Assembly (NCBI RefSeq): GCF_943590815.1
Contig: NZ_CALSBS010000017.1
Coordinates: 1-64,000, forward strand
Length of the DNA stretch: 64,000 nt
Direction of reading: 5' to 3'
Source of the DNA: Pseudocitrobacter vendiensis
GTDB taxonomy: Bacteria > Pseudomonadota > Gammaproteobacteria > Enterobacterales > Enterobacteriaceae
Under the pieces are notes generated by a model, which had not been told where the DNA came from, did no database searches, and saw only the letters and a list, made by a program, of their open reading frames with translations. Shown here in pieces: positions 39,021-49,740 of the stretch (position 1 is its first letter; each line of letters opens with the position of its first letter). The position numbers and the translations under genes are program-made.

Positions 39021-40460
39021 TCAGACTGTTGCTGGTGCTGCGGCCTGACGTGCGCGGGCATCGGCGGCAGCTTCTTCGACCGGGATATCTTCAAAGCCGA
39101 GGATCAGCGTCAAAATAAAGGAGAGCACCACCGCCAGCGCCATCACGCCAAAGACCCACACAATGGTCATCGGATTCGCCGGGTCAAAGAACTGCACGCT
39201 GGTGAACAGGCCAGGCGCCGCCATCGAGTGGCTGGCAAGCCCGGCAATGCCTGCAACGGCACCGCAGATAAAGCCGCTGATCAGGCTGGCGATTAACGGG
39301 CGTTTCAGCCTGACCGCCACGCCGTACAGCGCCGGTTCAGAGATGCCCGCCAGAATTGCCGAGGCCGCCGCAGCCAGCGCCGTCTGGCGCAGTTCCGGGT
39401 TTTTGGTTTTCCACGCCACCGCCAGCGATGAGCCGCCCAGCGACAGGTTCGCGCCGATTTCCGACGGCATTACCATGCCCTCTTTACCCGTTTCAGCGAT
39501 GGTTTGAATAATGGTGGGCGTAAAGACGCGGTGCATCCCGGTCATTACCAGCAGCGGCCATAGCGCGCCCATAATGGCGACCGACAGCCAGCCCAGATAG
39601 CCGTGAATAGTGTAAACAAGTGCAGAAATGCCGCTGCCAATCCAGATTCCAATCGGGCCGATAAGCAGGATAGCCAGCGGGGCGGCAATCAGCACAATCA
39701 GCATCGGTTTGAGGAAGTTTTTGGTGACTGCGGGCGTGATGCGGTCCACCCAGCGTTCGATGTACGACAGGCACCAGGTCATTACCAGCGCCGGAATAAC
39801 GGTGTAGGTATATTTCACCGCCGTGACCGGCACGAAAGCAAATTCCACATGCTCGCCCTGCGCGGCTTTCGCCATCAGCTCGATAAAGCTCGGATGCACC
39901 AGCACGCCCGCAATGGCAATCGCCAGCGACATGTTGGTTTTGAATTTCACGGCGGCAGAGGCGGCAACCATCAGCGGCAGGAAGAAGAATGCCCCGTCGC
40001 CAATCACCGTCAGAATGGTGAGAGTGGGTGTGCCTTTGGTGAGCACGCCGGACATCTCAAGGATCATCGCCAGAAGTTTCACCATTGATCCGCCGATAAT
40101 CGCCGGGATCAACGGTGACATGGTGCCGATCAACGCGTCGAGGATCCCCGCGCCGATGCGCTTCAGCGTTATCTTCGGTTTTCCCTCTGGTACGGCAGGT
40201 TGCATATTTTCCGGCAGTAAACTCACCACTTCCCGATACGCCTGGGAAACGGTGTTGCCGATGATCACCTGGCACTGGTTATCGCTGCGCACTACGCCGA
40301 GCACGCCGCGCAGACTTTTCAGCGCGGCGCTGTCCACCAGAGAATCGTCTTTCAGCACGAAGCGCAGACGCGTCATGCAATGGGTCACTGCGCTGATGTT
40401 ACTGACGCCGCCCAGTAAATCGACGATGGACTTCGCCAGCGCCGCATAGTTTTTGGACAT
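39021..40460 (-). CDS. ascF: Beta-glucoside PTS permease EIIBC, AscF
   Basis: A 479-residue phosphotransferase permease. The EIIB domain (residues ~1-85) has the phosphorylated Cys in AVTHCMTRLRF, and the EIIC domain spans about ten membrane segments after residue 105. No EIIA domain is attached, so EIIA must come from another PTS protein. First gene of the ascFB operon, divergent from ascG. Confidence 0.94.
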   Translation of the reverse strand: MSKNYAALAKSIVDLLGGVSNISAVTHCMTRLRFVLKDDSLVDSAALKSLRGVLGVVRSDNQCQVIIGNTVSQAYREVVSLLPENMQPAVPEGKPKITLKRIGAGILDALIGTMSPLIPAIIGGSMVKLLAMILEMSGVLTKGTPTLTILTVIGDGAFFFLPLMVAASAAVKFKTNMSLAIAIAGVLVHPSFIELMAKAAQGEHVEFAFVPVTAVKYTYTVIPALVMTWCLSYIERWVDRITPAVTKNFLKPMLIVLIAAPLAILLIGPIGIWIGSGISALVYTIHGYLGWLSVAIMGALWPLLVMTGMHRVFTPTIIQTIAETGKEGMVMPSEIGANLSLGGSSLAVAWKTKNPELRQTALAAAASAILAGISEPALYGVAVRLKRPLIASLISGFICGAVAGIAGLASHSMAAPGLFTSVQFFDPANPMTIVWVFGVMALAVVLSFILTLILGFEDIPVEEAAADARARQAAAPATV

Positions 40461-40520
40461 CGGAATCTATCCTGTTCTTATCTGTAGGGTCCTCATCGCC
40501 AGGCGATGAAACGTTGCATA

Positions 40521-40561
40521 GGAAACCGGTTCCACAAAATCATGATTAGTTTCCTGGAAAC
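40521..40561. promoter_or_regulatory. AscG operator pair between ascF and ascG
   Basis: GGAAACCGGTTCC (40521-40533) and GTTTCCTGGAAAC (40549-40561) are LacI-family-type palindromes upstream of ascF. Their positions suit repression of ascFB by AscG, as in E. coli. Confidence 0.7.
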
Positions 40562-40684
40562 TGACAAGATGGTGAAAATTCATTTTTTTAAATTTGTGAT
40601 GACGATCGCCATGTATGGCAAAAGCTGAAAAAGGGCCGTGGCTGAAGTACACTTCTGCCCATCATTTTTGACGAGGGAAGCGAA

Positions 40685-41698
40685 ATGGCGACGATGCTGG
40701 AGGTGGCAAAGCTGGCTGGCGTGTCGAAAGCGACGGTCTCACGCGTGCTGACCGGCAACGGCTATGTGGGTCAGGAAACCAAAGACCGGGTCTGGCAGGC
40801 GATTGAACAGAGCGGCTATCGGCCTAATCTGCTGGCGCGCAATCTGGCGACCAAACGCACGCAAACGCTGGGGCTGGTGGTCACCAACACCCTGTATCAT
40901 GGCGTCTATTTTAGCGAGTTACTGTTTCACGCCGCGCGGATGACCGAAAATCAGGGCCGTCAGTTGATCCTCGCCGATGGTAAACACAGTGCGGAAGAGG
41001 AGCGGGCGGCGATTCAGTATCTGCTCGATATGCGTTGTGACGGCATCATTATCTACCCGCGATTTCTCAGCGTTGACGAAATCGACGAACTTATTCAGCA
41101 GCATGAACAGCCGGTGCTGGTGCTTAACCGTCGCCTGCGCCGTAACGCCAGTCATTGTGTTTACTGCGACCAGGCGCGTACCAGCCAGAATGCGGTGGAA
41201 AAGTTGATTGAACAGGGGCATCGCGATATCGCGTTTATCACCGGTTCGCTTGATTCGCCAACCGGCATTGAACGCTTGTCAGGCTACAAGGCCGCTTTAG
41301 CTGAACACCATCTTCCACTGCGTGATGCGCTGATTGTGGAAGGGAAATGGACGCCAGCGACGGGGTCGGCAGGTGTTGATATGCTGCTTGAGCGCGGCGT
41401 TAACTTTAGCGCGGTGGTCGCCAGCAACGATGACATGGCCATCGGGGCGATGAAACAGCTTCAGTCGCGCGGCCTGCGCGTGCCGGAGCAGGTCTCCGTC
41501 GTCGGTTTTGATGATATCGCGCTTGCGCCGTACATGCTGCCATCGCTCTCCAGCGTTAGAATTCCGGTGACAGAGATGATTCAGGAGATCATCCATCGCC
41601 TGATTTTCATGCTCGACGGCGGCGAATTCAAACCACAACCTTCCTTCCTCGGCGAGCTTATCGCGCGCGACTCTCTGGGGGCAGGCCCGCAGGGGTAA
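40685..41698 (+). CDS. ascG: LacI-family repressor AscG
   Basis: A 337-residue LacI/GalR-family protein. The N-terminal HTH (MLEVAKLAGVSKATVSRVLTG, about residues 4-24) and hinge LLARNLA are followed by a periplasmic-binding-like sensor domain. It represses ascFB and is transcribed divergently from it. The ATG follows GAGGGAAGCGAA. Confidence 0.94.
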   Translation: MATMLEVAKLAGVSKATVSRVLTGNGYVGQETKDRVWQAIEQSGYRPNLLARNLATKRTQTLGLVVTNTLYHGVYFSELLFHAARMTENQGRQLILADGKHSAEEERAAIQYLLDMRCDGIIIYPRFLSVDEIDELIQQHEQPVLVLNRRLRRNASHCVYCDQARTSQNAVEKLIEQGHRDIAFITGSLDSPTGIERLSGYKAALAEHHLPLRDALIVEGKWTPATGSAGVDMLLERGVNFSAVVASNDDMAIGAMKQLQSRGLRVPEQVSVVGFDDIALAPYMLPSLSSVRIPVTEMIQEIIHRLIFMLDGGEFKPQPSFLGELIARDSLGAGPQG

Positions 41699-41706
41699 TC
41701 TCGTCA

Positions 41707-41736
41707 CCTGTCATCGTCACTCGTGACGATGACAGG
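41707..41736. promoter_or_regulatory. Perfect 14-bp palindrome between ascG and hydN
   Basis: CCTGTCATCGTCAC and GTGACGATGACAGG flank a 2-base centre. It contains the TGTC/GACA units seen in the hyp-hyc and hycA-hycB regions and lies about 50 bases before the hydN sigma-54 promoter, so it is a likely FhlA activating site. Being just past the ascG stop, it could also end that transcript, though no T-run follows. Confidence 0.6.
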
Positions 41737-41788
41737 GTTAGACACCGCGTTCCAAATAAAAAATACTTAATAAACAGTTACCTAAAAG

Positions 41789-41806
41789 TTGGCGCGAATA
41801 ATGCAT
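41789..41806 (+). promoter_or_regulatory. Sigma-54 promoter for hydN
   Basis: TTGGCGCGAATAATGCAT has GG and GC at the -24/-12 spacing, 36 bases before hydN. The hydN-hypF operon is FhlA/sigma-54 controlled in E. coli. Confidence 0.8.
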
Positions 41807-41842
41807 TCTCCGGCTCATTCATTGTCATTGCTGGAGAATTTG

Positions 41843-42388
41843 ATGAACCGTTTCATCATTGCAGATGCGAGTAAATGTATAGGCTGCCGGACATGCGAAG
41901 TGGCGTGCGTGGTCAGCCACCAGGCCGAACAGGATTGCGCCGCGCTGACGCCGGAATCTTTCCTGCCGCGAATTCATGTGATCAAAGGCGTAAATGTTTC
42001 TACCGCGACCGCGTGCCGTCAGTGCGAAGACGCACCGTGCGCGAACGTCTGCCCGAACGGCGCAATTCGCCGTGAAAAAGGCTTTGTCCATGTGATGCAG
42101 GAACGCTGCATCGGCTGCAAAACCTGCGTCGTGGCCTGCCCGTATGGCGCGATGGAAGTGGTCGTTCGCCCGGTTGTACGCAACAGCGGCGCGGGCCTCA
42201 ACGTGCGTGCCGAAAAAGCCGAAGCTAACAAATGTGACCTGTGCTTCCACCGCGAGCAAGGCCCGGCCTGTATGGAAGCCTGCCCGACGCACGCCATTTT
42301 CTGCGTTGACCGCGACAAGCTTGAGCAAATCAGTGCCGAAAAACGTCGTCGCGCTGCGCTCGATACCTCTATTTCTCTGTCGTTTTAA
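41843..42388 (+). CDS. hydN: Fe-S electron transfer protein HydN
   Basis: A 181-residue ferredoxin-type protein with four Cys clusters (CIGCRTCEVAC, CRQCEDAPCANVC, CIGCKTCVVAC, CDLC…CMEAC). It is linked to formate dehydrogenase H activity. ATG 41843 (MNRFIIADASK) is chosen to match E. coli; 18 codons of open frame upstream lie over the sigma-54 promoter. The formate dehydrogenase gene follows directly, which fits HydN as its electron carrier. Confidence 0.94.
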   Translation: MNRFIIADASKCIGCRTCEVACVVSHQAEQDCAALTPESFLPRIHVIKGVNVSTATACRQCEDAPCANVCPNGAIRREKGFVHVMQERCIGCKTCVVACPYGAMEVVVRPVVRNSGAGLNVRAEKAEANKCDLCFHREQGPACMEACPTHAIFCVDRDKLEQISAEKRRRAALDTSISLSF

Positions 42389-42424
42389 TGATCCTCCGTT
42401 TCACTTTTAACAGGTCTGTTACTG

Positions 42425-44575
42425 ATGAAAAAAATTACAAGTGTTTGTCCGTATTGTGGTGCTGGCTGCAAACTGAAGCTGGTTGTCGACAACAATAAAA
42501 TCATCCGCGCGGAAGCGGCCGACGGGAAAACTAACCAGCATGAGCTGTGCCTGAAAGGCTATTACGGCTGGGATTTCCTGAACGATACCAAACTGCTGAC
42601 GCCGCGCCTGACGCAGCCGATGATCCGCTATGAAAAAGGCGGCAAGTTGACGCCAGTGAGCTGGGATGAAGCCATCCGCTATACGGCAAAACGCTTAGGT
42701 GAGATCAAAGCGAAATTCGGCCCGCGCGCCATTATGACCACCGGGTCATCGCGCGGTACCGGGAATGAAACCAACTATGTGATGCAAAAATTTGCGCGCG
42801 GCGTGCTGAACACCAATAACGTCGACTGCTGCGCGCGCGTCTGCCACGGGCCTTCTGTAGCGGGCTTGCAGGAAGCACTGGGCAACGGCGCGATGAGTAA
42901 CTCCATCGAAGACATTGAACACTCAAGCTGTCTGCTGGTCTTTGGCTACAACTGCGCCGATTCTCACCCTATCGTGGCGCGTCGCGTGATCAAGGCCAAA
43001 GAGAAAGGCGCGAAAATTATCGTCTGCGACCCGCGTCGTATTGAAACCGCGCGTATCGCCGATCAACATCTGCAAATTAAAAACGGCTGCAACATGGCGC
43101 TGGTCAATGCGTTTTCCCATGTACTGCTGGAAGAAAATCTCTACGACAAAGAATATGTTGCGCGCTACACCACCGGTATCGATGAGTTGCGTGAAATCGT
43201 GAAAGATTATGCGCCGGAAGCGGTGGAAGCACTGACCGGCGTGACGGCACAACAGATTCGTCAGGCGATGCGTACCTACGCGGCGGCTCCCAGCGCCACC
43301 ATTATGTGGGGCATGGGCGTCACTCAGTTTGGTCAGGCCGTGGATGTGGTCAAAGGGCTGGCAACGCTTGCGCTGCTCACCGGCAATCTGGGTCGTGAAC
43401 ATGTCGGCGTCGGCCCGGTGCGTGGTCAGAATAATGTGCAGGGCGCGTGCGATATGGGCGTGATCCCTAACCAGTTCCCCGGTTATCAGGACGTGGTCGA
43501 TGCCGACGTGCGGGCGAAATTCGCCAAAGCATGGGGTATTGACGCCAGCCTGATGGATGACAAAGTGGGCGTGCGCATTACCGAAGTGCCGCATCTGGCG
43601 CTGGAAGGGAAGTTGAAAGCCTACTACATCATGGGCGAAGATCCGCTGCAAACCGAAGCCGACTTAGGCCTGGTGCGCAAAGGGTTCGAAGCACTCGATT
43701 TCGTGGTGGTGCAGGACATCTTTATGACCAAAACCGCCGAGCAGGCCGATGTGCTGCTGCCCGCTACCTCCTGGGGCGAACACGGCGGCGTCTTCACCTG
43801 TGCTGACCGTGGCTTCCAGCGTTTCGAAAAAGCAATCGAACCGCAATATAACGTCAAACGCGACTGGGAAATTATCAGCCTGATTGCCCAGGAAATGGGC
43901 TACCCCATGCATTACGACAATAACCAGCAAATCTGGGACGAAATGCGTGAGCTTTGCCCGCTCTTCTTTGGCGTGACTTACGATAAAATGGGCGACATGG
44001 GGCACGTTCAGTGGCCGTGTCCAACGCTCGATCACCCAGGCACGCCGTATCTTTACGCAGGTAATCAGTTTGACACCCCGGATGGCAAAGGTCATTTGTT
44101 TGCCGCGCCGTGGCGTGCGCCAGCCGAATGCCCGGATGATCAATATCCGCTGGTACTGTGCACCGTACGCGAAGTAGGGCACTACTCGTGCCGCTCGATG
44201 ACCGGTAACTGTGCGGCGCTGCAATCGCTGGCCGATGAGCCAGGCTTTGTGCAAATCAACCCGCAGGATGCGCAGAAGCTGGGCGTAAAAGACAAACAAC
44301 TGGTGTGGGTGGCGTCGCGTCGCGGTAAAGTGATCACGCGTGCCAACGTCAACGAGCGTATCAATCATGGCAGCGTCTATATGACCTACCAGTGGTGGAT
44401 TGGCGCCTGTAACGAACTGACCCAGGACAACCTCGATCCCATCTCTAAAACGCCGGAAACCAAGTACTGTGCGGTGAATATCAGTGCGATTGAGGATCAA
44501 AACTGGGCGGAAAACTACGCGCTGGAAAGCTACCAGTCGATGAAATCCCGCCTGCGTGAGGCGGTGGCAGGGTAA
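42425..44575 (+). CDS. Formate dehydrogenase H homologue, cysteine type
   Basis: A 716-residue molybdopterin oxidoreductase aligned along its whole length with E. coli FdhF (715 residues): 4Fe-4S motif CPYCGAGCKLKL…CLKGYYGWDF, then CCARVCHGPSVAG and the C-terminal molybdopterin-binding part VREVGHYSCRSMTGNCAAL. Codon 140 is TGC (42842-42844), exactly where E. coli FdhF has selenocysteine (UGA). Cys ligates Mo in non-seleno FDHs and is expected to give a slower enzyme. The gene lies between hydN and hypF, so it should be expressed with the formate regulon. A seleno-FdhF may exist elsewhere in the genome. I left the symbol blank for that reason. Confidence 0.93.
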   Translation: MKKITSVCPYCGAGCKLKLVVDNNKIIRAEAADGKTNQHELCLKGYYGWDFLNDTKLLTPRLTQPMIRYEKGGKLTPVSWDEAIRYTAKRLGEIKAKFGPRAIMTTGSSRGTGNETNYVMQKFARGVLNTNNVDCCARVCHGPSVAGLQEALGNGAMSNSIEDIEHSSCLLVFGYNCADSHPIVARRVIKAKEKGAKIIVCDPRRIETARIADQHLQIKNGCNMALVNAFSHVLLEENLYDKEYVARYTTGIDELREIVKDYAPEAVEALTGVTAQQIRQAMRTYAAAPSATIMWGMGVTQFGQAVDVVKGLATLALLTGNLGREHVGVGPVRGQNNVQGACDMGVIPNQFPGYQDVVDADVRAKFAKAWGIDASLMDDKVGVRITEVPHLALEGKLKAYYIMGEDPLQTEADLGLVRKGFEALDFVVVQDIFMTKTAEQADVLLPATSWGEHGGVFTCADRGFQRFEKAIEPQYNVKRDWEIISLIAQEMGYPMHYDNNQQIWDEMRELCPLFFGVTYDKMGDMGHVQWPCPTLDHPGTPYLYAGNQFDTPDGKGHLFAAPWRAPAECPDDQYPLVLCTVREVGHYSCRSMTGNCAALQSLADEPGFVQINPQDAQKLGVKDKQLVWVASRRGKVITRANVNERINHGSVYMTYQWWIGACNELTQDNLDPISKTPETKYCAVNISAIEDQNWAENYALESYQSMKSRLREAVAG

Positions 44576-44578
44576 TGA

Positions 44579-46795
44579 ATGACGATAACGCATAACGGCG
44601 TCGAAATCCGCATTCGCGGTAAAGTACAGGGGGTGGGCTTCCGCCCCTTTGTCTGGCAGCTGGCTCAGCAGCAGGCGCGCGTGGGCGATGTCTGCAACGA
44701 CGGTGCGGGGGTGCTCGTTCGTTTGCTGGGCGAGGAAGCGGATTTCCTTGCCGCGCTTCATCAACACTGCCCGCCTTTAGCGCGCATTGATGAGACGCAG
44801 GTTCAGCCTTATGTGTGGCAGAGCGTGCCAGACGACTTTGTGATCCGCGAGAGCGGCGCGGGGGCGATGAGCACGCAGATTGTCCCGGATGCGGCAACCT
44901 GCCCGGCGTGTCTTGCGGAGATGAATGACCCGCAGGAGCGCCGTTATCGTTATCCCTTTATCAACTGTACCCACTGTGGCCCACGTTTTACCATTATTAA
45001 CGCCATGCCCTATGACCGTCCCCTGACGGTGATGGCGGCGTTTCCGCTGTGCTCTGCCTGCGAGGCGGAGTACCGCAATCCTTACGATCGTCGCTTTCAC
45101 GCCCAGCCTGTGGCCTGCGCCGAGTGCGGCCCGTGGCTGTCGTGGTATGCCGAAGGCGAACCGCTGCACCGCGAGGCGGCGCTACAGGCGGCGATTACGC
45201 TTCTCACGTCGGGCGGCATTGTGGCGATCAAAGGGCTGGGTGGTTTTCATCTGGCCTGTGATGCGGGCAATGCCCGCGCGGTAGCGACGCTGCGCGCCCG
45301 TAAGCATCGCCCGGCGAAACCGCTGGCGGTGATGCTCCCCAATACGATGAATCTCCCCGATGACGCCAGCCGATTACTGCGCACCCCGGCAGCACCGATT
45401 GTGCTGGTGGATAAATCCTGCGTCAGCGGCTTGTGTGATGACATCGCGCCGGGGCTGGCAGAAGTGGGCATCATGCTCCCGGCTAACCCTGTTCAGCATT
45501 TGCTGATGCAGGCGTTTAATCGCCCACTGGTGATGACATCCGGGAACTTTAGCGGTAAGCCCCCAGCCCTGACCAATGCGCTGGCACTGGCGGAACTCGC
45601 AGATATCGCCGACGGATTTTTGCTGCATAATCGCGATATTGTGCAGCGGATGGATGACTCGGTGGTGCGGCAAAACGGCGAAATGCTACGCCGGTCGCGC
45701 GGCTATGTACCGGATGCCATTCCACTGCCACCGGGTTTTCACGATATTCCGCCGATGCTTTGCCTGGGGGCAGATCTCAAAAATACCTTCTGCCTGGTAC
45801 GCGGCGAGCAGGCGGTGTTAAGCCAGCATTTTGGCGATCTCACGGATGAAGGTGTCGAGGCGCAATGGCAGCAGTCGCTGCGTTTGATGCAGGCTATCTA
45901 CGATTTTACCCCGCAGGCGGTGGTGGCGGATGCGCATCCTGGCTACCACTCATCGCAGTGGGCTGCGGCCCGCGATTTACCCCATCAAACGGTGCTTCAT
46001 CATCATGCGCATATTGCCGCGTGCCTGGCGGAACACAACTGGCCGCTGGACGGCGGTGATGTGGTTGCGCTGGCGCTGGACGGCATTGGCATGGGGGAAA
46101 AGGGTGCATTGTGGGGCGGTGAATGTCTGCGGGTGAACTACCGCGAGTGTGAACATCTTGGCGGCCTGCCTGCGGTAGCGCTGCCGGGGGGCGACCTGGC
46201 GGCACGTCAGCCGTGGCGTAACCTGCTGGCGCACTGCCTGGCGTTTGTGCCGGAGTGGGAAAGTTATCCGGAAACCGCCATCGTGCGCGAACAAAACTGG
46301 CCTCTGCTGGCGCGGGCGATTGAGCGCGGTATTAATGCGCCGCGCGCGTCATCGTGCGGGCGATTGTTTGATGCGGTGGCCTGCGCGCTGGGCTGTGCGC
46401 CGCTGACGTTGAGCTATGAAGGTGAGGCGGCTTGTCGTCTGGAAGCGCTGGCGGCGACGTGTACCGGCGTCGAACATCCGCTGCAAAGTGAACGGTTCGA
46501 CCTTGCAGAATTCTGGCCGCAGTGGTTGAGCTGGCAGGCCAGCCCGGCGGAGAAAGCGTGGGTGTTTCACGATGCGCTGGCGCAGGGGCTGGGCGGTATG
46601 ATGCGTCGCGAAGCGCAGGCGCGGGGCATCTCAACGCTGGCATTTGCTGGCGGCGTGCTGCATAACGCGCTGCTGCGTGCGCGGTTACAGCACCATCTGG
46701 CTGATTTTACGCTGCTTTTCCCACACAGTTTGCCCGCAGGCGATGGGGCAATTGCGTTCGGGCAGGCGGTGGTGGCAGCGGCCCGGTGCGCGTGA
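44579..46795 (+). CDS. hypF: Carbamoyltransferase HypF
   Basis: A 738-residue protein that makes the carbamoyl donor for HypE. In order: acylphosphatase-like domain ([17 protein letters not shown], about residues 12-28), two zinc fingers (CPACLAEM…CTHC and CSACEAEY…CAEC), a YrdC-like domain ([16 protein letters not shown]) and the Kae1-like C-terminal domain with [14 protein letters not shown]. All parts are present. It begins three bases after the formate dehydrogenase gene. Confidence 0.95.
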   Translation: MTITHNGVEIRIRGKVQGVGFRPFVWQLAQQQARVGDVCNDGAGVLVRLLGEEADFLAALHQHCPPLARIDETQVQPYVWQSVPDDFVIRESGAGAMSTQIVPDAATCPACLAEMNDPQERRYRYPFINCTHCGPRFTIINAMPYDRPLTVMAAFPLCSACEAEYRNPYDRRFHAQPVACAECGPWLSWYAEGEPLHREAALQAAITLLTSGGIVAIKGLGGFHLACDAGNARAVATLRARKHRPAKPLAVMLPNTMNLPDDASRLLRTPAAPIVLVDKSCVSGLCDDIAPGLAEVGIMLPANPVQHLLMQAFNRPLVMTSGNFSGKPPALTNALALAELADIADGFLLHNRDIVQRMDDSVVRQNGEMLRRSRGYVPDAIPLPPGFHDIPPMLCLGADLKNTFCLVRGEQAVLSQHFGDLTDEGVEAQWQQSLRLMQAIYDFTPQAVVADAHPGYHSSQWAAARDLPHQTVLHHHAHIAACLAEHNWPLDGGDVVALALDGIGMGEKGALWGGECLRVNYRECEHLGGLPAVALPGGDLAARQPWRNLLAHCLAFVPEWESYPETAIVREQNWPLLARAIERGINAPRASSCGRLFDAVACALGCAPLTLSYEGEAACRLEALAATCTGVEHPLQSERFDLAEFWPQWLSWQASPAEKAWVFHDALAQGLGGMMRREAQARGISTLAFAGGVLHNALLRARLQHHLADFTLLFPHSLPAGDGAIAFGQAVVAAARCA

Positions 46796-46912
46796 TGCCG
46801 GATGGCGGCTGCGCCTTATCCGGCCTACGGGTCGTGCGCGTAATGCCGAGTGGTTTGGGCTTGTCTGATGGTGCAAATAGGTAGGTCGGGTAAGGCGTAG
46901 CCGCCACCCGAC
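46795..46912. repeat. REP-type palindromes after hypF
   Basis: Two REP-like units, around GCCGGATGGCGGCTGCGCC and around GTCGGGTAAGGCGTAGCCGCC, lie in the gap between convergent hypF and norW. These are typical enterobacterial intergenic repeats. Confidence 0.8.
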
Positions 46913-46933
46913 AACAACGCGCGCACGGAGCCC

Positions 46934-46957
46934 AAAAAAAGCCCCGGCGACCGGGGC
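46934..46957 (-). terminator. Terminator of norVW
   Basis: On the minus strand GCCCCGG-TCG-CCGGGGC is followed by a run of seven T. It lies about 90 bases past the norW stop. Confidence 0.85.
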
Positions 46958-47049
46958 AAAAATCAGACGCGATACGTCCATGTATCTGAGGTTAAGAAGG
47001 GCTCTGCAAAATTCGCGAGCAAGGTTAAGTTCAGCAATGGCATAGCAAA

Positions 47050-48183
47050 TCAATTCGGCAATAACTTCAACAGGCTAAACGCCTCCTTCATTCTCTCTTC
47101 ACTCACCACAAACGCGCGAAGTTGCTGGTTGTCGTCATAGCCCTGAGCAAGCATGCCCTGTGCGCTGGTGGCGATAGTCCAGTCCAGATCCTGACGGCGC
47201 GTTTCCCCCGCCAGATGTAGCGGCAGATCCGGCGTTTTCACCTTCACCAGCATATGCGGTAACTTCAGCTCGCCATTCTGGCCGAGCAGATTCTTCGCCA
47301 GACACATCGCACTTAACAGAATCGGTTGCAGGAAGGGCAGCACGGCCCCGTTGATCTCCGCGCAATCACCCAGCGCGTAGATATCCGGGTTACTGGTCTG
47401 CATCGCGCTGTTGACCTTCACGCCACGATTGATCTCTACACCCGCATGACGCGCCAGCGCGGTTTCCGGGCGCAAGCCAGTGGCCGCAACAACGGCATCC
47501 ACTTCAACCTGACGATGGCGGTCAAACTTCGCCACAATCCCGGATGTTGTTTGCTCCAGCGACTGCAACTGGGTTTTCAGCAGCAGATGCACACCCATGT
47601 CGGTCAGACGATGTTGCAGACGGCTGCTCACTTCCGGCGGCATCAGTGACGCCAGAATGCAGGCGGAGTTATCCACCACCGTCACCGCTTTACCTGCACG
47701 GCTGAAGTCCATCGCCAGTTCGCTGCCAATCAGGCCGCCGCCGATAATCAGTACGCGCTGCGCATCACGCAGGGTGCTTTGCGCGGCCCCGAACTCCTGC
47801 TGGCTGTTGAGGGTCAGCATCAGCTCTTTTCCGGGAACCGGCGGGACGATGGTCGATGCGCCCGTCGCCAGTACCAGTTTGTCGTAGCGCCACTCTCTGT
47901 CCTGGCTTTTCACCACTTTGGCCTGTGCGTCGATGTCGCTCACCCAGGTTTGCGGGAAGAGGTTCAGATTGTACTGCTCGGCAAACTCACCTGCCGTTTG
48001 CAGCGTCAGGTCGGCGGCGGTTTGCCCCCGGCTGACGACGTGGCTGAGGTCTGGCTTATTGTACTCATCAATGCTGTCGGCGGCGATCAAGGTCAGCGGC
48101 ACGGCAGCGTCCTGTTTGCGAATGTTTTTCACCAGTTGGCGGGCCGCAAAGCCCGACCCGATGATCACGATGCCATTATTCAT
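47050..48183 (-). CDS. norW: Nitric oxide reductase FlRd-NAD+ reductase NorW
   Basis: A 377-residue FAD/NADH-dependent reductase that passes electrons to the rubredoxin domain of NorV. FAD motif [17 protein letters not shown] at the start and NAD motif [14 protein letters not shown] near residue 145, with [10 protein letters not shown] near the end of the FAD fold. It overlaps norV by four bases. Confidence 0.95.
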   Translation of the reverse strand: MNNGIVIIGSGFAARQLVKNIRKQDAAVPLTLIAADSIDEYNKPDLSHVVSRGQTAADLTLQTAGEFAEQYNLNLFPQTWVSDIDAQAKVVKSQDREWRYDKLVLATGASTIVPPVPGKELMLTLNSQQEFGAAQSTLRDAQRVLIIGGGLIGSELAMDFSRAGKAVTVVDNSACILASLMPPEVSSRLQHRLTDMGVHLLLKTQLQSLEQTTSGIVAKFDRHRQVEVDAVVAATGLRPETALARHAGVEINRGVKVNSAMQTSNPDIYALGDCAEINGAVLPFLQPILLSAMCLAKNLLGQNGELKLPHMLVKVKTPDLPLHLAGETRRQDLDWTIATSAQGMLAQGYDDNQQLRAFVVSEERMKEAFSLLKLLPN

Positions 48184-49622
48184 TTTGCCTCCGTGGCCAG
48201 TACGTCGAAGACGTCTTTACCCAGTGAGCATTCCGGGCACAGGAAGTTATCCGGCACGTCGCTCCACGGCGTCCCCGGCTGAACATCCTGGTTCGGCTCG
48301 CCTTTTGCCGGATCGTAAATCCACTGGCAGACGCTGCACTGCATGCTTGGGCCGAGGTCAGCGGCTGCGGCACAGGCGCATTCTTCCTGCGCGGTTGTGA
48401 CTTTGGCACTCACCTCTGGCAGCGGCGCAAGTGCCCACTGGCGGGCGATTTCACGACCGTGTTCGCGGCACACTTCCAGCGCGTCGAAGTCAGGACGCCA
48501 TTTGGCTTTCAGGCTCAGTGACATTTCAAAGCCCGCATCCTGCAAACGAGTAGAGAGACGGTCAACCGCGCCGCCGCTCCAGCCATGTGAACCGAACGCG
48601 CTGGCGCGTTTGTTGCGAAAACGCAGGCCCGTCATCTCTTCCACCAGGCCGGCAATTTTCGGCATCATCACGTTGTTCATGGTTGACGTACCGACCAGCA
48701 CGCCTTTGGAACGGAAAACGTTGGTCAGGATTTCGTTTTTATCGCTGCGGGCGACGTTGAAGATTTTCACCGCTACGCGTGGGTCAACTTCGTTGATACC
48801 CTGAGCAATCGCATCCGCCATCATGCGGGTGTTGTTTGACATGGTGTCGTAGAAAATAGTGATGCGATCTTCCTGATAATCGGCCGCCCATTTCAGATAC
48901 AGCTCAACGATTTGCGTCGGGTTGTCACGCCATACCACACCGTGTGAGGTGGCAATCATATCGACCGGCAGGTTGAAGCCGAGGATTTCAGTAATTTTTG
49001 GCGTCACCAGACGGCTGAACGGCGTCAGGATATTGGCATAGTAGCGCTGACACTGTTCGAACAGTTCGGTCTGATCCACTTCGTCGTTAAACAGACGTTC
49101 GTCGCAGTAGTGCTGGCCGAAAGCATCGTTACTGAACAGAACCGCGTCGCCAGTCATGTAAGTCATCATGCTGTCCGGCCAGTGCAGCATCGGGGTTTCA
49201 ACGAAGACCAGTTGTTTGCCGTTACCGATATCCAGACTGTCGCCGGTTTTCACCGTATGGAAATTCCATTCCGGATGGTGGTGGTGGCCGTTGATGGAAT
49301 CAATGGCGTTGGTAGTGCAGTAAATGGGCGTGTTCGGGATGTAAGACATCAGCTCGGTCAGCGCACCGGCGTGGTCTTCTTCCGCGTGGTTAATAATGAT
49401 GTAGTCGATGTCGTTCAGGTCGATTTCGCTGCGCAGATTCTGCACGAATTCGCGGCTGAATTTGTGGTCAACGGTGTCGATCAGGACATTTTTACCTTCA
49501 CGGATCAGATAGCTGTTGTAGCTGCTGCCACGCAGTGTTTTATATTCGGTACCGTGAAAATCACGCACTTCCCAGTCACGTTGGCCAACCCAATGAATGT
49601 TATTTTTAACCAGAATAGACAT
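48180..49622 (-). CDS. norV: Flavorubredoxin NO reductase NorV
   Basis: A 480-residue protein that reduces NO to N2O under anoxia. The metallo-beta-lactamase-like diiron domain has HAEEDHAG (about residue 79) and further His/Asp ligands. A flavodoxin domain follows ([18 protein letters not shown]) and a C-terminal rubredoxin ([12 protein letters not shown]…FLCPECSLG). ATG 49622 ([13 protein letters not shown]) matches E. coli; the open frame extends five codons upstream. Confidence 0.96.
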   Translation of the reverse strand: MSILVKNNIHWVGQRDWEVRDFHGTEYKTLRGSSYNSYLIREGKNVLIDTVDHKFSREFVQNLRSEIDLNDIDYIIINHAEEDHAGALTELMSYIPNTPIYCTTNAIDSINGHHHHPEWNFHTVKTGDSLDIGNGKQLVFVETPMLHWPDSMMTYMTGDAVLFSNDAFGQHYCDERLFNDEVDQTELFEQCQRYYANILTPFSRLVTPKITEILGFNLPVDMIATSHGVVWRDNPTQIVELYLKWAADYQEDRITIFYDTMSNNTRMMADAIAQGINEVDPRVAVKIFNVARSDKNEILTNVFRSKGVLVGTSTMNNVMMPKIAGLVEEMTGLRFRNKRASAFGSHGWSGGAVDRLSTRLQDAGFEMSLSLKAKWRPDFDALEVCREHGREIARQWALAPLPEVSAKVTTAQEECACAAAADLGPSMQCSVCQWIYDPAKGEPNQDVQPGTPWSDVPDNFLCPECSLGKDVFDVLATEAK

Positions 49623-49670
49623 AGCAACCTCAATCAAATGCAGTGTTTTTAAAAAAGATGTTTTGCTTAT

Positions 49671-49688
49671 TGCAGGTCGCGTGCCAAC
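49671..49688 (-). promoter_or_regulatory. Sigma-54 promoter for norVW
   Basis: The minus strand reads TTGGCACGCGACCTGCAA, with -24 GG and -12 GC elements, 48 bases before norV. The norV promoter is sigma-54 and NorR dependent in E. coli. Confidence 0.8.
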
Positions 49689-49740
49689 TTTTTAACATGT
49701 TGTTTTATATGTGTTTAATGTTTTTGTGTGCATTTTTATT

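Noticed and set aside
42842-42844. Selenocysteine codon in the formate dehydrogenase gene
   Set aside because: The codon is TGC, not TGA, so ordinary cysteine is incorporated.
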